Assembly (NCBI RefSeq): GCF_002207865.1
Contig: NZ_BDQM01000007.1
Coordinates: forward strand, 1 to 64,000
Reading direction: 5' to 3'
Source of the DNA: Colwellia marinimaniae
GTDB taxonomy: Bacteria; Pseudomonadota; Gammaproteobacteria; Enterobacterales; Alteromonadaceae
Length of the DNA stretch: 64,000 nucleotides
Shown in pieces: positions 1 to 9,900 of the stretch; the stretch's first letter is position 1; each line of letters opens with the position of its first letter. Made by a program: the position numbers and the translations under genes. The notes under the pieces were generated by a model that made no database searches, had not been told where the DNA came from, and was given only the letters and a program-made list of their open reading frames with translations.

Positions 1-668
1 TAATGAGACATCAACCTCTTTTAAATCATCGAGTTATTCAGTTTTTATTGTTTGTTTTGAATCCCGAAACTTGAGTTCATTAACTTATGCATGGTTTTAT
101 TCATTAAGGGCTCGGTTCATGTTTATTGCTTTACCTACTCGCTAAACTTGTTTTAAAGACAAGAAAAACCTTTAAACTAATGATAAAATTGAGTTATTAC
201 GCGAATAATAAATTTATATAAAATAGATTGTATATAAATAGCCACCACTCTACTAGGTAAGATAACAAGATATCGTCGAGTTCAACTCATTCATGGTAGC
301 AAGCTATCACTAGTTCAGTTTATTAAGACAACATCAGTGTTTTTACCTGGGAAAATTCCGATATAGATAATCATTAAGTTAATCCTTTTAAATAAAGCAG
401 CTTATCTATGAGCCCAGTTTATTTATTTCAAACACCTTGCTAGCCCTCTATAAGTTTCTTCTATGCAAAAAAACAAACTAACAACCCGTTTTTATTGATA
501 AAAACATACTAGCTAGCTCAAGGAGCAAGCCCTATTTCAAACAAACGTTCACTTTGAGTGTTTACCACCAAGACTAAGCTGATTAAATAGCTAGCTACAT
601 CAATATTTTTTGTAACTTACCTGCTACAATAGCAGCTATCTTAGTTGTAACTTTGAATTGACTTTACC
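1..668. other. Intergenic region, no gene seen
   Basis: This AT-rich stretch has no open reading frame with coding character on either strand. I see no clear RNA gene, inverted repeat with T-tract or operator in it. The promoter of the acyltransferase gene should lie near its right end, but I cannot pick convincing -35 and -10 boxes. Confidence 0.5.
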
Positions 669-1541
669 ATGGCTAAAAAAGCACTCACCATTCGAGAAAA
701 AACCATCTTCGACGGTATTTTCATTAAATACTTCTTAAAATTTATGTTTACTCTTTGGTTTAAACTTGCTGGTTGGAAACTTTGTAAAACAGCGCCTGAA
801 GGTGCAGGTGTGGCTATCGCTGCTCCTCATACTTCAAACTGGGATTTCTTTTACGCCCTAGGTGCCGCTATTTTGCAAGATGTGAAAATTTACTTTTCGG
901 TAAAAGACACCTTATGTCGAGTCCCAGTGTTAGGCACTTGGATGATGTATCTTGGCGCCATACCTATTGATCGTTCCGCAAAAGGCATTGGCCAAGTTGA
1001 GCAAATAAAAAACTTTATCAATAGCCAAAAATTAAACCGAGTGTTTTTCTTATTCACTCCAGAAGGAACACGCGGCCTAGTACCTAAATGGAGAAGTGGC
1101 TTTTACCATGTTGCCCAAGGTTGTGACTTACCGATATTTTTAGCGAAAGTAGATTACTTAAGTAAAGAGACTGGCGTTTTTCATACCTTTAAATTAACCG
1201 ATAATAAAGAGAATGATATTAAAGCGATACAGGCGTCTTACGAAAGTGTTCAAGGTAAGTTCCCCATAAATCAATACCCTCCATACACAGGTAGCATGCC
1301 AAAGATTTCTGAAGTTGAAGCAAAAATAATACAAGCGCTGTACTCATTTAAAGGTGTTGCCACTAAAGTTGAAATTACCGCAAAAGCAAAATTGGGTGAG
1401 CTATCAACTAACATGTTAGATTTTTTAGTTGAAAAAGGCTTGTTAGAAAAAACCCTGCGCACAGATAAAAATATTGAGCCTCACTATCAACTGACCTTCG
1501 CCGGTCGTGGCTGTTTTTTACATTTATCGCCGAGTGTATAA
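669..1541 (+). CDS. 1-acylglycerol-3-phosphate acyltransferase-like protein (PlsC domain) with a C-terminal winged-helix-like region
   Basis: The first 200 residues or so form a PlsC/LPLAT domain. It carries the catalytic block HTSNWD (HX4D) near residue 54 and the acceptor-binding block FTPEGTR near residue 129. A hydrophobic stretch near residues 20-35 suggests membrane association. The family moves an acyl group from acyl-CoA or acyl-ACP to a lysophospholipid on the cytoplasmic face of the inner membrane; the exact acceptor cannot be read here. Residues from about 210 to 290 do not belong to the PlsC fold. They resemble a winged helix, with helices around EVEAKIIQALYSF and NMLDFLVEKGLLEKT followed by a strand. 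The gene stands alone and ends at a strong terminator shared with the convergent pullulanase gene. The family call is firm; substrate and C-terminal role are open. Confidence 0.85.
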   Translation: MAKKALTIREKTIFDGIFIKYFLKFMFTLWFKLAGWKLCKTAPEGAGVAIAAPHTSNWDFFYALGAAILQDVKIYFSVKDTLCRVPVLGTWMMYLGAIPIDRSAKGIGQVEQIKNFINSQKLNRVFFLFTPEGTRGLVPKWRSGFYHVAQGCDLPIFLAKVDYLSKETGVFHTFKLTDNKENDIKAIQASYESVQGKFPINQYPPYTGSMPKISEVEAKIIQALYSFKGVATKVEITAKAKLGELSTNMLDFLVEKGLLEKTLRTDKNIEPHYQLTFAGRGCFLHLSPSV

Positions 1542-1582
1542 ATACCATTTACGCGAGTAAGCGCTAATGGTTTAAAAAGATT

Positions 1583-1633
1583 AAAGGTCCTGTTGAGCCA
1601 ATTATTAATAATTGCTCAACAGGACCTTTTTTT
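1583..1633. terminator. Bidirectional intrinsic terminator
   Basis: Perfect 16-bp stem (1583-1598 with 1614-1629) around a 15-nt loop. A run of T follows on the + strand to 1633, and an A-rich stretch precedes it, giving a T-rich tail on the - strand. It lies between convergent genes and can end both transcripts. Confidence 0.9.
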
Positions 1634-1674
1634 GCCTAAAGAGTTATGAAACTCGATTAATTAATAAAACTTAA

Positions 1675-4569
1675 CTAACCTCTCAGTTTGACAAATACCA
1701 CACTGCTCAGTGCTGGCACAGTAAAGCCTGCTGCCGTTACTTTACTTTGCTTCACCACTTCATCAACACCATTTTTTTGTATTGGGTGTAATTGATAACC
1801 CTGAGTGCTGCCATAGGCGAAAGTTTGTCTTTTATCACTGGTATTAAAAATAACCATCATGCTAGATACCTTGGCATCAACAGATTCGCCCTGACTATCA
1901 TCAATTTTCATCACCAATAAACCTAGCTGCTCGTTATCCGTATTGAGAAAAGTCACTTTATCAATAATCGCGGCACTGCTTGTTAGTCTAAATAAGGGCG
2001 AACTCATCCGCAGTGTTAGCATTTCGGTAAATATATTACTGCTAAACTCAATATGCTTAGCATTAACCTGATCTCGCCCCTGATGACCGGCAAGAACTTG
2101 CTTTATTAACGGCCAGTTAGCTTTATCTTTCTCTGCTGGTGGTAAACCGATATTATAAAAATTATCTTGCTTAGAAAAATCGACACGATTGAACCAGTCA
2201 CCATAGTCATAGCTATCTCTCAGGAAAGACTTAGAGCGCATAAACTCTGAGCCCATGTGAATGAAAGGAATACCTTGGGCGAATAAGATGAACGCTAAAC
2301 TTTGCAAGTGCATTCTAACCCTGTCATCAGTAGAAACTTCAAAAGCTAGACGATATTGACTGTTATCCCATAAGGTTTGGTTGTCATGCTTAGAAACATA
2401 GTTAATGGTATCAGCGGGGTCTAGCGCATAACCCGTTGGCTGATCACCATAAGGAATATCTTTGCCTAATACTTTTTTACCATTAATAACTTTTAAAGGG
2501 AAATTCACTAAATTACCGGCTAAACCGATGCGTAGTTGGTCCATTCTTAACACATAAGCGCGACGATTTTTTTCTTTATGTTGTTTTTCATTAGGAAAAG
2601 TTAATAAACCATTACCAATGCCTTGAGAATCGCGAGTATTATTACCACCGCCACGCACGGCATCACGTAATCGGTCAGAAAAAGTCCCTATTTCGCTGCC
2701 GGCTAACTCTAACTGGCTGGCTTGGACAAATTGTTTATTATTAGCCACTTCACCAAAATTCCAACCTTCACCGTAAAAGTAAGTATCACTGTCGACTTGG
2801 CGCACAGCGGCTCTTGCTGCCAACATCACATCCTTGGGTTGATGGCCCATTAAATCAAAACGAAAACCATCAATTTTATAATCACGTGCCCAAACCACTA
2901 ACGAGTCGGTCATTAGTTTTGCCATCATCACCCGCTCTGTCGCGGTATTATCACAACAAGTAGATTGTTCAATAGCACCTGTTATCGGGTCTAATCTGTG
3001 GTAATAATGAGGTACTATTTTATCCAATACAGCATTGGTTGCTAAGCCAGCTTGATGGGTGTGGTTATACACTACATCCATAATCACCCGAAATCCCAAA
3101 CCATGCAGGCTTTGAATCATCTCTCTAAATTCGACTAAGCGTGCAACACCTTGGGCATTAACGGCATAACTGCCCTCTGGCACAGTGTAATGAAAAGGAT
3201 CATAACCCCAGTTGTAGTTATCAACTTGGCGTAATTCGCTAACTAACTGCTGCGCTTGCTCGCTGGCAACGGCATAACTCTGTAATAGTGATTTAATACT
3301 TTGCTCAGCATTGTAAGCTTGCTGACAGATATTGATCTTAGGTGTAATGGCGCAAACTTTGGCCAGGTTATCATCTATATCAAGATGTTTACTGGCATCT
3401 TCATTAACGGTGGCCATATCAAAGGTAGGTAATAAATGAATGTTATTTAAGCCTGCCGCTTGCAGTGTTTTTAAATGTTGCACGCCATTAGAGTTAGTCT
3501 CACTAAAGGCTTTATATTTCCCCTTAAACTTAGGGTTACTTAGCCGTTGTTCATTGGCACTAAAGTCTCGAATATGTACTTCATAAAAAACATTGTCTTC
3601 GACATTTTTCACCGTCGGTATTGACTGATTTAGCCAGTTTTTAGGCTGCGTAATAGCGTCATTCAAATCTACAACCTGTGAGTACTCACTATTAACAGAC
3701 AAGCTCAAAGAATAGGGGTCGGTAACCGATAAGGTTTCTACCTTTTGGGATACCGGGTGATAAACGCTAAGCTGATATTTATAATAAGCATAACTCGCTT
3801 GCTTATCTGACAATACCTGCCAAACACCGGTATGGCTATCTTCTACCATTTCAAGCTTACCACCTGAAATTGCTTGTAAGTTGTCATCAAAAAGCTGCAC
3901 AGCAACCGCTTGTGCTGTTGGTGCCCATAACTTAAAGCTAACAGCTCTACTAACAACAGTGTTAACACCCTCACCTTGTTGATTATTGATAATGGTTGCG
4001 CCTAAATCTGTCACTTCATCGGCATCATTATCACCCTGAGTATAAAGTGCATCAATTACGCCCCCGGTTTGCACGTAAGCAATTTTTTTTGCTTGCTTAC
4101 TTAGACCAAGACCGGCTTCAATCGCCACCACCATGAGTTGTTGTTTTAACCAGCGCTTACTTTGCTCTGGCGTTAATTGCACTTTATAGGCTTGAAAATC
4201 AGCTAAATGAGGAAACTCTTTTGCTAATTTATCTGGGAAACTAACCGCTAATAAATCAATGGCATTAAAACCAGCTGATTTTTTACTCAGTAACTGGTAT
4301 TGATAGTTGTTCCGTGATTTTGGCAGTACCAATAATTGGCTGGTTAACCAATGAGCAGAGCTATCACTCGGTAAATTAGCCAAGTCACTTGCTTTAAACA
4401 AGCTTGCTGCAACAGCAGTGACCTTATTGACAGTATTAATTATTGGTTGGCTTAGTTGGCTAGGTTTACTTGTTTCACCACATGCACTAACCAACATAGT
4501 TGTTGAGAGTACAGCATAAATTGCCCGGCTAAGGCTTGAGTGAGAGCGAGAAAAAAAAGACATTTTCAT
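1675..4569 (-). CDS. Pullulanase-type alpha-1,6-glucosidase, lipoprotein (GH13, CBM48)
   Basis: Debranching enzyme that cuts alpha-1,6 links in pullulan, amylopectin or glycogen. The N-terminus is a lipoprotein signal with lipobox VSAC (Cys30), so the product is probably anchored in the outer membrane. A pullulanase N-terminal domain comes first, then a CBM48-like domain (around residues 215-300), then the GH13 barrel. All four GH13 motifs are present: VVYNHT near 500, GFRFDLMGH with nucleophile Asp572, GEGW with acid/base Glu601, and KHDN with Asp729. The order matches bacterial pullulanases (GH13 subfamily 13/14 type). It lacks the CBM41 domain and C-terminal modules of the second pullulanase at 6953-11185. 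A MalR-type operator lies about 80 bp upstream. The start has two nearby ATGs (residues 1 and 3) and no strong ribosome binding site. Confidence 0.93.
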   Translation of the reverse strand: MKMSFFSRSHSSLSRAIYAVLSTTMLVSACGETSKPSQLSQPIINTVNKVTAVAASLFKASDLANLPSDSSAHWLTSQLLVLPKSRNNYQYQLLSKKSAGFNAIDLLAVSFPDKLAKEFPHLADFQAYKVQLTPEQSKRWLKQQLMVVAIEAGLGLSKQAKKIAYVQTGGVIDALYTQGDNDADEVTDLGATIINNQQGEGVNTVVSRAVSFKLWAPTAQAVAVQLFDDNLQAISGGKLEMVEDSHTGVWQVLSDKQASYAYYKYQLSVYHPVSQKVETLSVTDPYSLSLSVNSEYSQVVDLNDAITQPKNWLNQSIPTVKNVEDNVFYEVHIRDFSANEQRLSNPKFKGKYKAFSETNSNGVQHLKTLQAAGLNNIHLLPTFDMATVNEDASKHLDIDDNLAKVCAITPKINICQQAYNAEQSIKSLLQSYAVASEQAQQLVSELRQVDNYNWGYDPFHYTVPEGSYAVNAQGVARLVEFREMIQSLHGLGFRVIMDVVYNHTHQAGLATNAVLDKIVPHYYHRLDPITGAIEQSTCCDNTATERVMMAKLMTDSLVVWARDYKIDGFRFDLMGHQPKDVMLAARAAVRQVDSDTYFYGEGWNFGEVANNKQFVQASQLELAGSEIGTFSDRLRDAVRGGGNNTRDSQGIGNGLLTFPNEKQHKEKNRRAYVLRMDQLRIGLAGNLVNFPLKVINGKKVLGKDIPYGDQPTGYALDPADTINYVSKHDNQTLWDNSQYRLAFEVSTDDRVRMHLQSLAFILFAQGIPFIHMGSEFMRSKSFLRDSYDYGDWFNRVDFSKQDNFYNIGLPPAEKDKANWPLIKQVLAGHQGRDQVNAKHIEFSSNIFTEMLTLRMSSPLFRLTSSAAIIDKVTFLNTDNEQLGLLVMKIDDSQGESVDAKVSSMMVIFNTSDKRQTFAYGSTQGYQLHPIQKNGVDEVVKQSKVTAAGFTVPALSSVVFVKLRG

Positions 4570-4646
4570 AATAAACGAGTCGGTAATATTGTTATGGATA
4601 TTAACTTACTCGTTCAGCCATTATATAAATACTGATTTTGCTTAAT

Positions 4647-4660
4647 TGCATACGTATTCA
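4647..4660. promoter_or_regulatory. MalR-type operator (pullulanase 1)
   Basis: TGCATACGTATTCA, a near-palindrome with a central CG as in LacI-family operators. It lies 78 bp upstream of the pullulanase start. The same 14-bp pattern recurs at seven other sites next to alpha-glucan genes in this window. Confidence 0.8.
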
Positions 4661-4687
4661 ATATTTACCCCATGATACTCTACACTG

Positions 4688-5659
4688 TCAACTCGGTTTT
4701 AGTGGGCTATCAAGCAAAGTTTTGGATGGCAACTCGCCTATTTCTTTAAGGTAAGCTTTAACAAATTCGATAAATAGTTGCGTGCGTTTGGGCAGGTATT
4801 TTCTTTTTGGATATACAATAAATACCCCTGAATTGGCAAATTCATCAAGTTCTGCCACCACCCTCATTTTGCCGGCAACGACTAAGGCCTTAGCGGTAAA
4901 ATGAGGCATAAGACTAAGGCCCAAACCTTCCGCGCACATTTGGGCCATTGCTTCACCATCATCAACAATGGTGACGTTTTTCGGTTCAACATTAATATGG
5001 CAACCTTGATAGCAGAAATTTATCGGCATTGTCCTACCTGTTTGTTTGAAGCGAAATAACAGCCAAGGTAAAACTGAGAGCCCTTTATTCGAAATATCAA
5101 TCTCGCTGCTGGTTACTAACTTATTACTTACGCCCTTACTACTGACCCCCTCATTACTGATGCACAGCACAAAAGGCATGGGTGACAGTTTTTGTGCCAC
5201 CAAACGGCTGTCATTTAAAGTACCACTGCGAATAGTAACGTCGACCGCATCACTAATCATATCGACATATTCATCATTAAAACTGATATCTAGCTGGATT
5301 TCAGGATAGGTTTTTTTAAATTGGCTTAACATTGGCAGCATATACATACGGCCATACGATACCGGTAAATTAATTTTCAATGCACCACTGTAACTATTAT
5401 TGTCTGATTTTAATTCTTGCTCACACGATTCAAGTTGTTGATAGAGAGAGCCAACGGTATCGGCATACTTTTGCCCTGCTGAGGTCAAACTTAACTGCCG
5501 AGTAGAGCGATAAAGCAATTGCAAGCCGAGCTGCTCTTCTAACCTTTTAATAGCCTTACTTACCGTGGATGGATCTGTCGAGTGTTTTTTGGCTGTTGCA
5601 GCAAAGCTGCCAGTCTCGATAGTCGACATAAACAAGGCGATGCTTTTAAATTTATCCAT
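4688..5659 (-). CDS. LysR-family transcriptional regulator
   Basis: About 323 residues, the usual LysR length. An N-terminal winged helix-turn-helix (GSFAATAKKHSTDPSTVSKA, then RLEEQLGLQLLYRSTR) is followed by a periplasmic-binding-protein-like effector domain. The frame is open for 30 more codons upstream, but I place the start at 5659 because MDKFKSIALF is the normal LysR beginning and a good ribosome binding site (GAGGAAG, 5666-5672) sits 6 nt before it. The gene is divergent from the thioredoxin-like gene at 5875, which makes that gene a candidate target. Nothing in the sequence identifies the effector, and the palindromic operator of the neighbouring sugar genes lies beyond its 3' end. 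Confidence 0.9.
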   Translation of the reverse strand: MDKFKSIALFMSTIETGSFAATAKKHSTDPSTVSKAIKRLEEQLGLQLLYRSTRQLSLTSAGQKYADTVGSLYQQLESCEQELKSDNNSYSGALKINLPVSYGRMYMLPMLSQFKKTYPEIQLDISFNDEYVDMISDAVDVTIRSGTLNDSRLVAQKLSPMPFVLCISNEGVSSKGVSNKLVTSSEIDISNKGLSVLPWLLFRFKQTGRTMPINFCYQGCHINVEPKNVTIVDDGEAMAQMCAEGLGLSLMPHFTAKALVVAGKMRVVAELDEFANSGVFIVYPKRKYLPKRTQLFIEFVKAYLKEIGELPSKTLLDSPLKPS

Positions 5660-5874
5660 AATGCTCTTCCTCAATGAATGGAATGAGTGAATTAAATCGA
5701 CGAATGGTATTGATGAATTATATTCACTAATGTAAGTAATTATCGGCACTTCTGATAATAATTATTTGACGTAAACTAAGTTTCATTGAAAACACCAGTC
5801 AACAAAGTTGATAAAATTTTCAAAAAATTACCTTTAAGTTGATTACCTTCAACCTAATAACTAAGGGAATCCTT

Positions 5875-6810
5875 ATGTTCATGTTAAAACGATTGTTATT
5901 GTCCATCACTCTGACATTATTTATCAGTCCAGTTTTATTGGTGCAAGCCAGCAATGTATCACAGCAGTTATTAACCATGCCAATAACCTTAACCACGGGA
6001 GAAGTGGTTACCTTAGCGCAATATCAAGGTAAAAAGCCGGTCTATTTAAAGTTTTGGGCAACATGGTGCAAACCTTGTATTGAGCAAATGCCCCATTTTG
6101 AGCAAATAAGTCAACAACATAGTGACAATTTAGCGATCATCGCCATTAATCTAGGTATCAATGATAATTTAGCTGCGGTGCAAAAAATGCAGCAAGAGTT
6201 TAACTTATCAATGCCTATGGCTATCGATAAAAGTGGCGACTTAGCGCAAGCGTTTCGGTTACTCGGTACCCCGTATCATTTATTGTTTGATAAACAAATG
6301 AACTTAGTTCACCTTGGCCATAAAGCTGATTCAGTGCTTGATAACAAAATTTCCCTGCTCAGTAGTGAACAACAACTTGATTTACTGGCCGACAATGCCA
6401 TTACCGAAACTGCATTGCCACTGGAGTTAGGGCTTAATGACAATAAAATACAGGCGTTTTTATTTACCGCTACTTGGTGTGATTGGTATTTTAAAGACTC
6501 TCGCCCAAGCTCATCACAACAATGCATAGCGGCACAAAATTCAATCAATTATTTAACTCAACAGTTTGCTAACATCGAATGGCAAGGCATCATTTCCAGA
6601 CTTTGGACAGGTCCTGCTGAACTCGCGAATTACACTAAGAAATATCAAGTAAAACATGCCATTGCGATTGATGTTAGCAATAGCATGTTTCATCAATATG
6701 CCGTGAAAGAATTACCGAGCTTAATCATGGTAAAAGATGGTGAAGTCATATTAAGAACTTCTGACTTTTACGAGCCTGAAGCTTTAGCTGAACAAATATC
6801 CAAGCTATAA
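5875..6810 (+). CDS. Secreted TlpA/ResA-like thioredoxin-fold protein with two thioredoxin-like domains
   Basis: A signal peptide (MFMLKRLLLSITLTLFI) is followed by a redoxin domain with the active site WATWCKPC, typical of TlpA/ResA periplasmic thiol reductases. After residue 190 a second thioredoxin-like half begins at FLFTATWCDWYFKDSRP. There only one Cys of the usual CXXC remains close by, and another Cys comes about 13 residues later. The cis-proline positions can be recognised as LGTPYHL in the first half and KELPSLI in the second. I chose the ATG at 5875 over one 36 nt upstream because AAGGGA (5863-5868) precedes it at proper spacing and it gives a clean signal peptide. The gene is divergent from the LysR gene. 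The role is probably periplasmic disulfide reduction; the partner is unknown. Confidence 0.8.
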   Translation: MFMLKRLLLSITLTLFISPVLLVQASNVSQQLLTMPITLTTGEVVTLAQYQGKKPVYLKFWATWCKPCIEQMPHFEQISQQHSDNLAIIAINLGINDNLAAVQKMQQEFNLSMPMAIDKSGDLAQAFRLLGTPYHLLFDKQMNLVHLGHKADSVLDNKISLLSSEQQLDLLADNAITETALPLELGLNDNKIQAFLFTATWCDWYFKDSRPSSSQQCIAAQNSINYLTQQFANIEWQGIISRLWTGPAELANYTKKYQVKHAIAIDVSNSMFHQYAVKELPSLIMVKDGEVILRTSDFYEPEALAEQISKL

Positions 6811-6859
6811 GAAGAGTAATAATTTACCAGTAGCTTTCCGCTGCAAAGTTAAAATAAAA

Positions 6860-6890
6860 AAAGGCTTGCTGATTTACTTAGCAAGCCTTT
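6860..6890 (-). terminator. Intrinsic terminator of the second pullulanase gene
   Basis: An 11-bp stem (6860-6870 with 6880-6890) around a 9-nt loop. On the - strand it is followed by a run of T. On the + strand the tail is poor, so it mainly ends the pullulanase transcript and may help the redoxin transcript. Confidence 0.8.
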
Positions 6891-6952
6891 CTGATAAACC
6901 TTCAAAACAAGCTCAAGGTCTATTTTACCAGCATGTTATTCTGGTTTGATTG

Positions 6953-9900
6953 CTATGGCTGACACTGCTGAATAATCAGGCTGCCTACATTAGCACCTTG
7001 GCTTGGGTTAGCTTCATTGAGTGTTAACAAAAAGCTATAACTTCCGGCTTCCAGTGTAATAACGTTATTATCAGTTCCGCCATCATCATAGGCAACAACA
7101 TAGTTCACTCCAACAGCTAAGTTATCACTACTAATATCGTTACTAGCTTCAGCTTGTACCCATAACTGTGTCGTCCAATCATCATCGTCTGAAGCCAGCT
7201 TAAATTGCATATCACCAGCAAAATCAGCTACTGCCTGATAAATATTATTGCCTTTATAATGTAGACGATATAACTCATTTGCGCCCCAGCCAGAATGATT
7301 ACCTTTGACATAGAGTTCACCGCCGCCGGCAATGTCAAATGGAATAGCATCAGCAGAGTCGATTAATGCGCGACAATCCACGGTTAGTGCAATGCTAGTA
7401 ATAGTGATTTGCGCTGTTGCAGCAGAAGCGTCAATGGTAAAGCTATAAATACCATCACTTGCTACCGAAAACGTCATATTGCCACCATCATCATTTACCG
7501 TAATTGAACTTGCGGTAAAACTCACATCATTAAAGCCTAAATTTAAATTGGCCCACTGTGCATCGGCAAATTTAAAGCTTTGCTGGCCCGCAGTTAAATT
7601 AACGTTAAGGCTGTAAATATCGTTTTCTTCATAGATAAAACGATAAGCATCGGTTAACTCCTCACTGCTCCAGTTATTCATACTGCCGCGTAGGTAAATA
7701 ACGGTATCACCATAGGGTGCAACATCGACAGCATCTCGAGTAATACCCGCTGCTAACCCTGCTCCTTGAGCGCCAACTTGTGCCTTAACAAATACGGCAC
7801 TGGTATAAGCCGGTACAGTAAAGGTTCCTGCACCCGTTCCAGCGGTAAAACTTGCTGTCTGAACACTAGTATCAGCAGAGGTTAATTGTATTGAATGAAG
7901 GGCAAAATCAGTAGCTGTGCTGATAGTATGACTTTGCTCGGCATCGGTACCGTTAATGACCACCACAATAGCATCATAGTTATTATCTAAGTCCTTTAGT
8001 TGAGTAGAGCCACCAGTACCATCATCGATGCTCATCACGATTAAACCTGGGGTTTGACTAGAGCCGGTATTATGAAAACCAACACGGTTAATAACATCTT
8101 GCTCTGTGGTTAATCTAAATAACGGGCTATCACTTCGAATAGCTAAGAACTCAGCAAATATCGCCGAGCTGAACTCAATATCATTGTTATCAACAGCAAT
8201 TTCAACATTGGTTTTTATGCTAGCAATCGTTGCTAAATTACTGTCATTACTATTATCAATAGGGGTACCCGCCTGCCAATTATTACTTTGGTTGCTATAG
8301 TCAACGGCGTTATACCAATCACCAGCATCGTAGGTATTTCTGTCCATAGATTTAGAGCGCATCTTGTCTAGCCCTAATTGAAAGAAAGGTATGCCTTGGC
8401 TTAATAACGGAATGCTTGCCGATAAGTTATGTACTCGCACCCGATCATCATTAAGCATTGCTGTCGGTAAGTTATATTGTAAATAATCCCATAAGGTTTC
8501 ATTGTCATGTTTTGAAACATAGTTAATGATATCGGCAGGGTCTAAAGCATAGGCTTGACCGTCTGAAAAATCACGACCTAGTTTAATCACACCTTTAAAA
8601 TCTTGCAGTTGATAATTTTGTAAGGTTGCCGCTAAACCACGACGAATTTTATCTATTTTATTTAAGTCGGGAGATGTTACTGAAAGTACCGCTTCACGAA
8701 TGGCATCACGTGGCCGATCATTAAAGGTACCTACCTCTGAGCCAGCCATCGTTTGTTGAATGGCATTGTCAAATAAACGGCCACTGACTACTTCCCCCCA
8801 GTTCCAACCTTCACCATAAAAGTAATTATCAGGGTCGATTGCTTGCACCGCTGCACGCGCTGCTAATATAGTGGCTTTTGGCATATGCCCCATAATATCA
8901 AAACGGAAACTATCAAATTTATATTGCTTGGTCCATTGCACTAAAGAATCAATGACAAATTTTCCCATCATTACATGTTCAGTCGCGGTATTATCACAAC
9001 AGGTGGATTTCTCTAGATCACCAGATATCTCGTTGTACCTGTGATAATAACCCGGCACCATTTTGTCAAAAACAGAATTGTCCCATAAACCAGAAGCTGA
9101 GGTATGGTTATAAACCACATCGAGCACCACTCTAAAACCTAAGTCGTGTAAGGCTTTGTTCATTTCGCGCATTTCTTTAATACGAGTAACGCCATCAGCA
9201 TTTGAAGCATAACTGCCTTCTGGTGCATTAAAGTGATGAGGATCATAACCCCAGTTAAAGCTGTCAATGCCTCGCATAGACGCCACTAAATCTTTAGCGT
9301 CATTGCTGGTTGGTTGATAACTTTCTAAAACTGAAAGAATGGTGGCGCTATTATCTTCCACACCACATACAGGTGCACTAGCATTTAAAATACATAACTC
9401 AGCAACAGTATTATGAATATTAACGGTTTCTCCTACGCCTTCCTTAATGGTAGCGATATCGTTAGCAGGCAACATATGAAAATGAGTAACACCCGCATCG
9501 GCTAAACTTTTCAGGTATTGCACGGCATTTGAATCTGTTTCAGTAAAGGCTAAATATTTACCACGATTTTGTGCTGTTGTGCTGCTGTCCGTGATACTAA
9601 AGTCACGAATGTGCGCTTCTAAAATCACGGCATCTTCAATTTCAGCAATCGTAGGTGATAAATGATTATCCCAATCAACAGGTTTTAAATCATCGTCATT
9701 TAAGTTAACAAATTGCGAATACAAACCATTAGTCGCTAAACTCACTGAGTAAGGGTCAGTTGACCAAATGTTTTCAATTTTTTGTGAAACTGGGTGATAA
9801 ACACTGACTTGATAACGGAAAAACTGACGATCATAAGAGACCTTATCCCCCGTAAATGACCATATACCTGTTGCCGCATCAAGTATCATGGTTTCGGTAC

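Noticed and set aside
8106..8300. Short frames opposite long genes, such as this one within the second pullulanase
   Set aside because: They lie wholly inside a gene with intact catalytic motifs, have no ribosome binding site and no protein-like composition.
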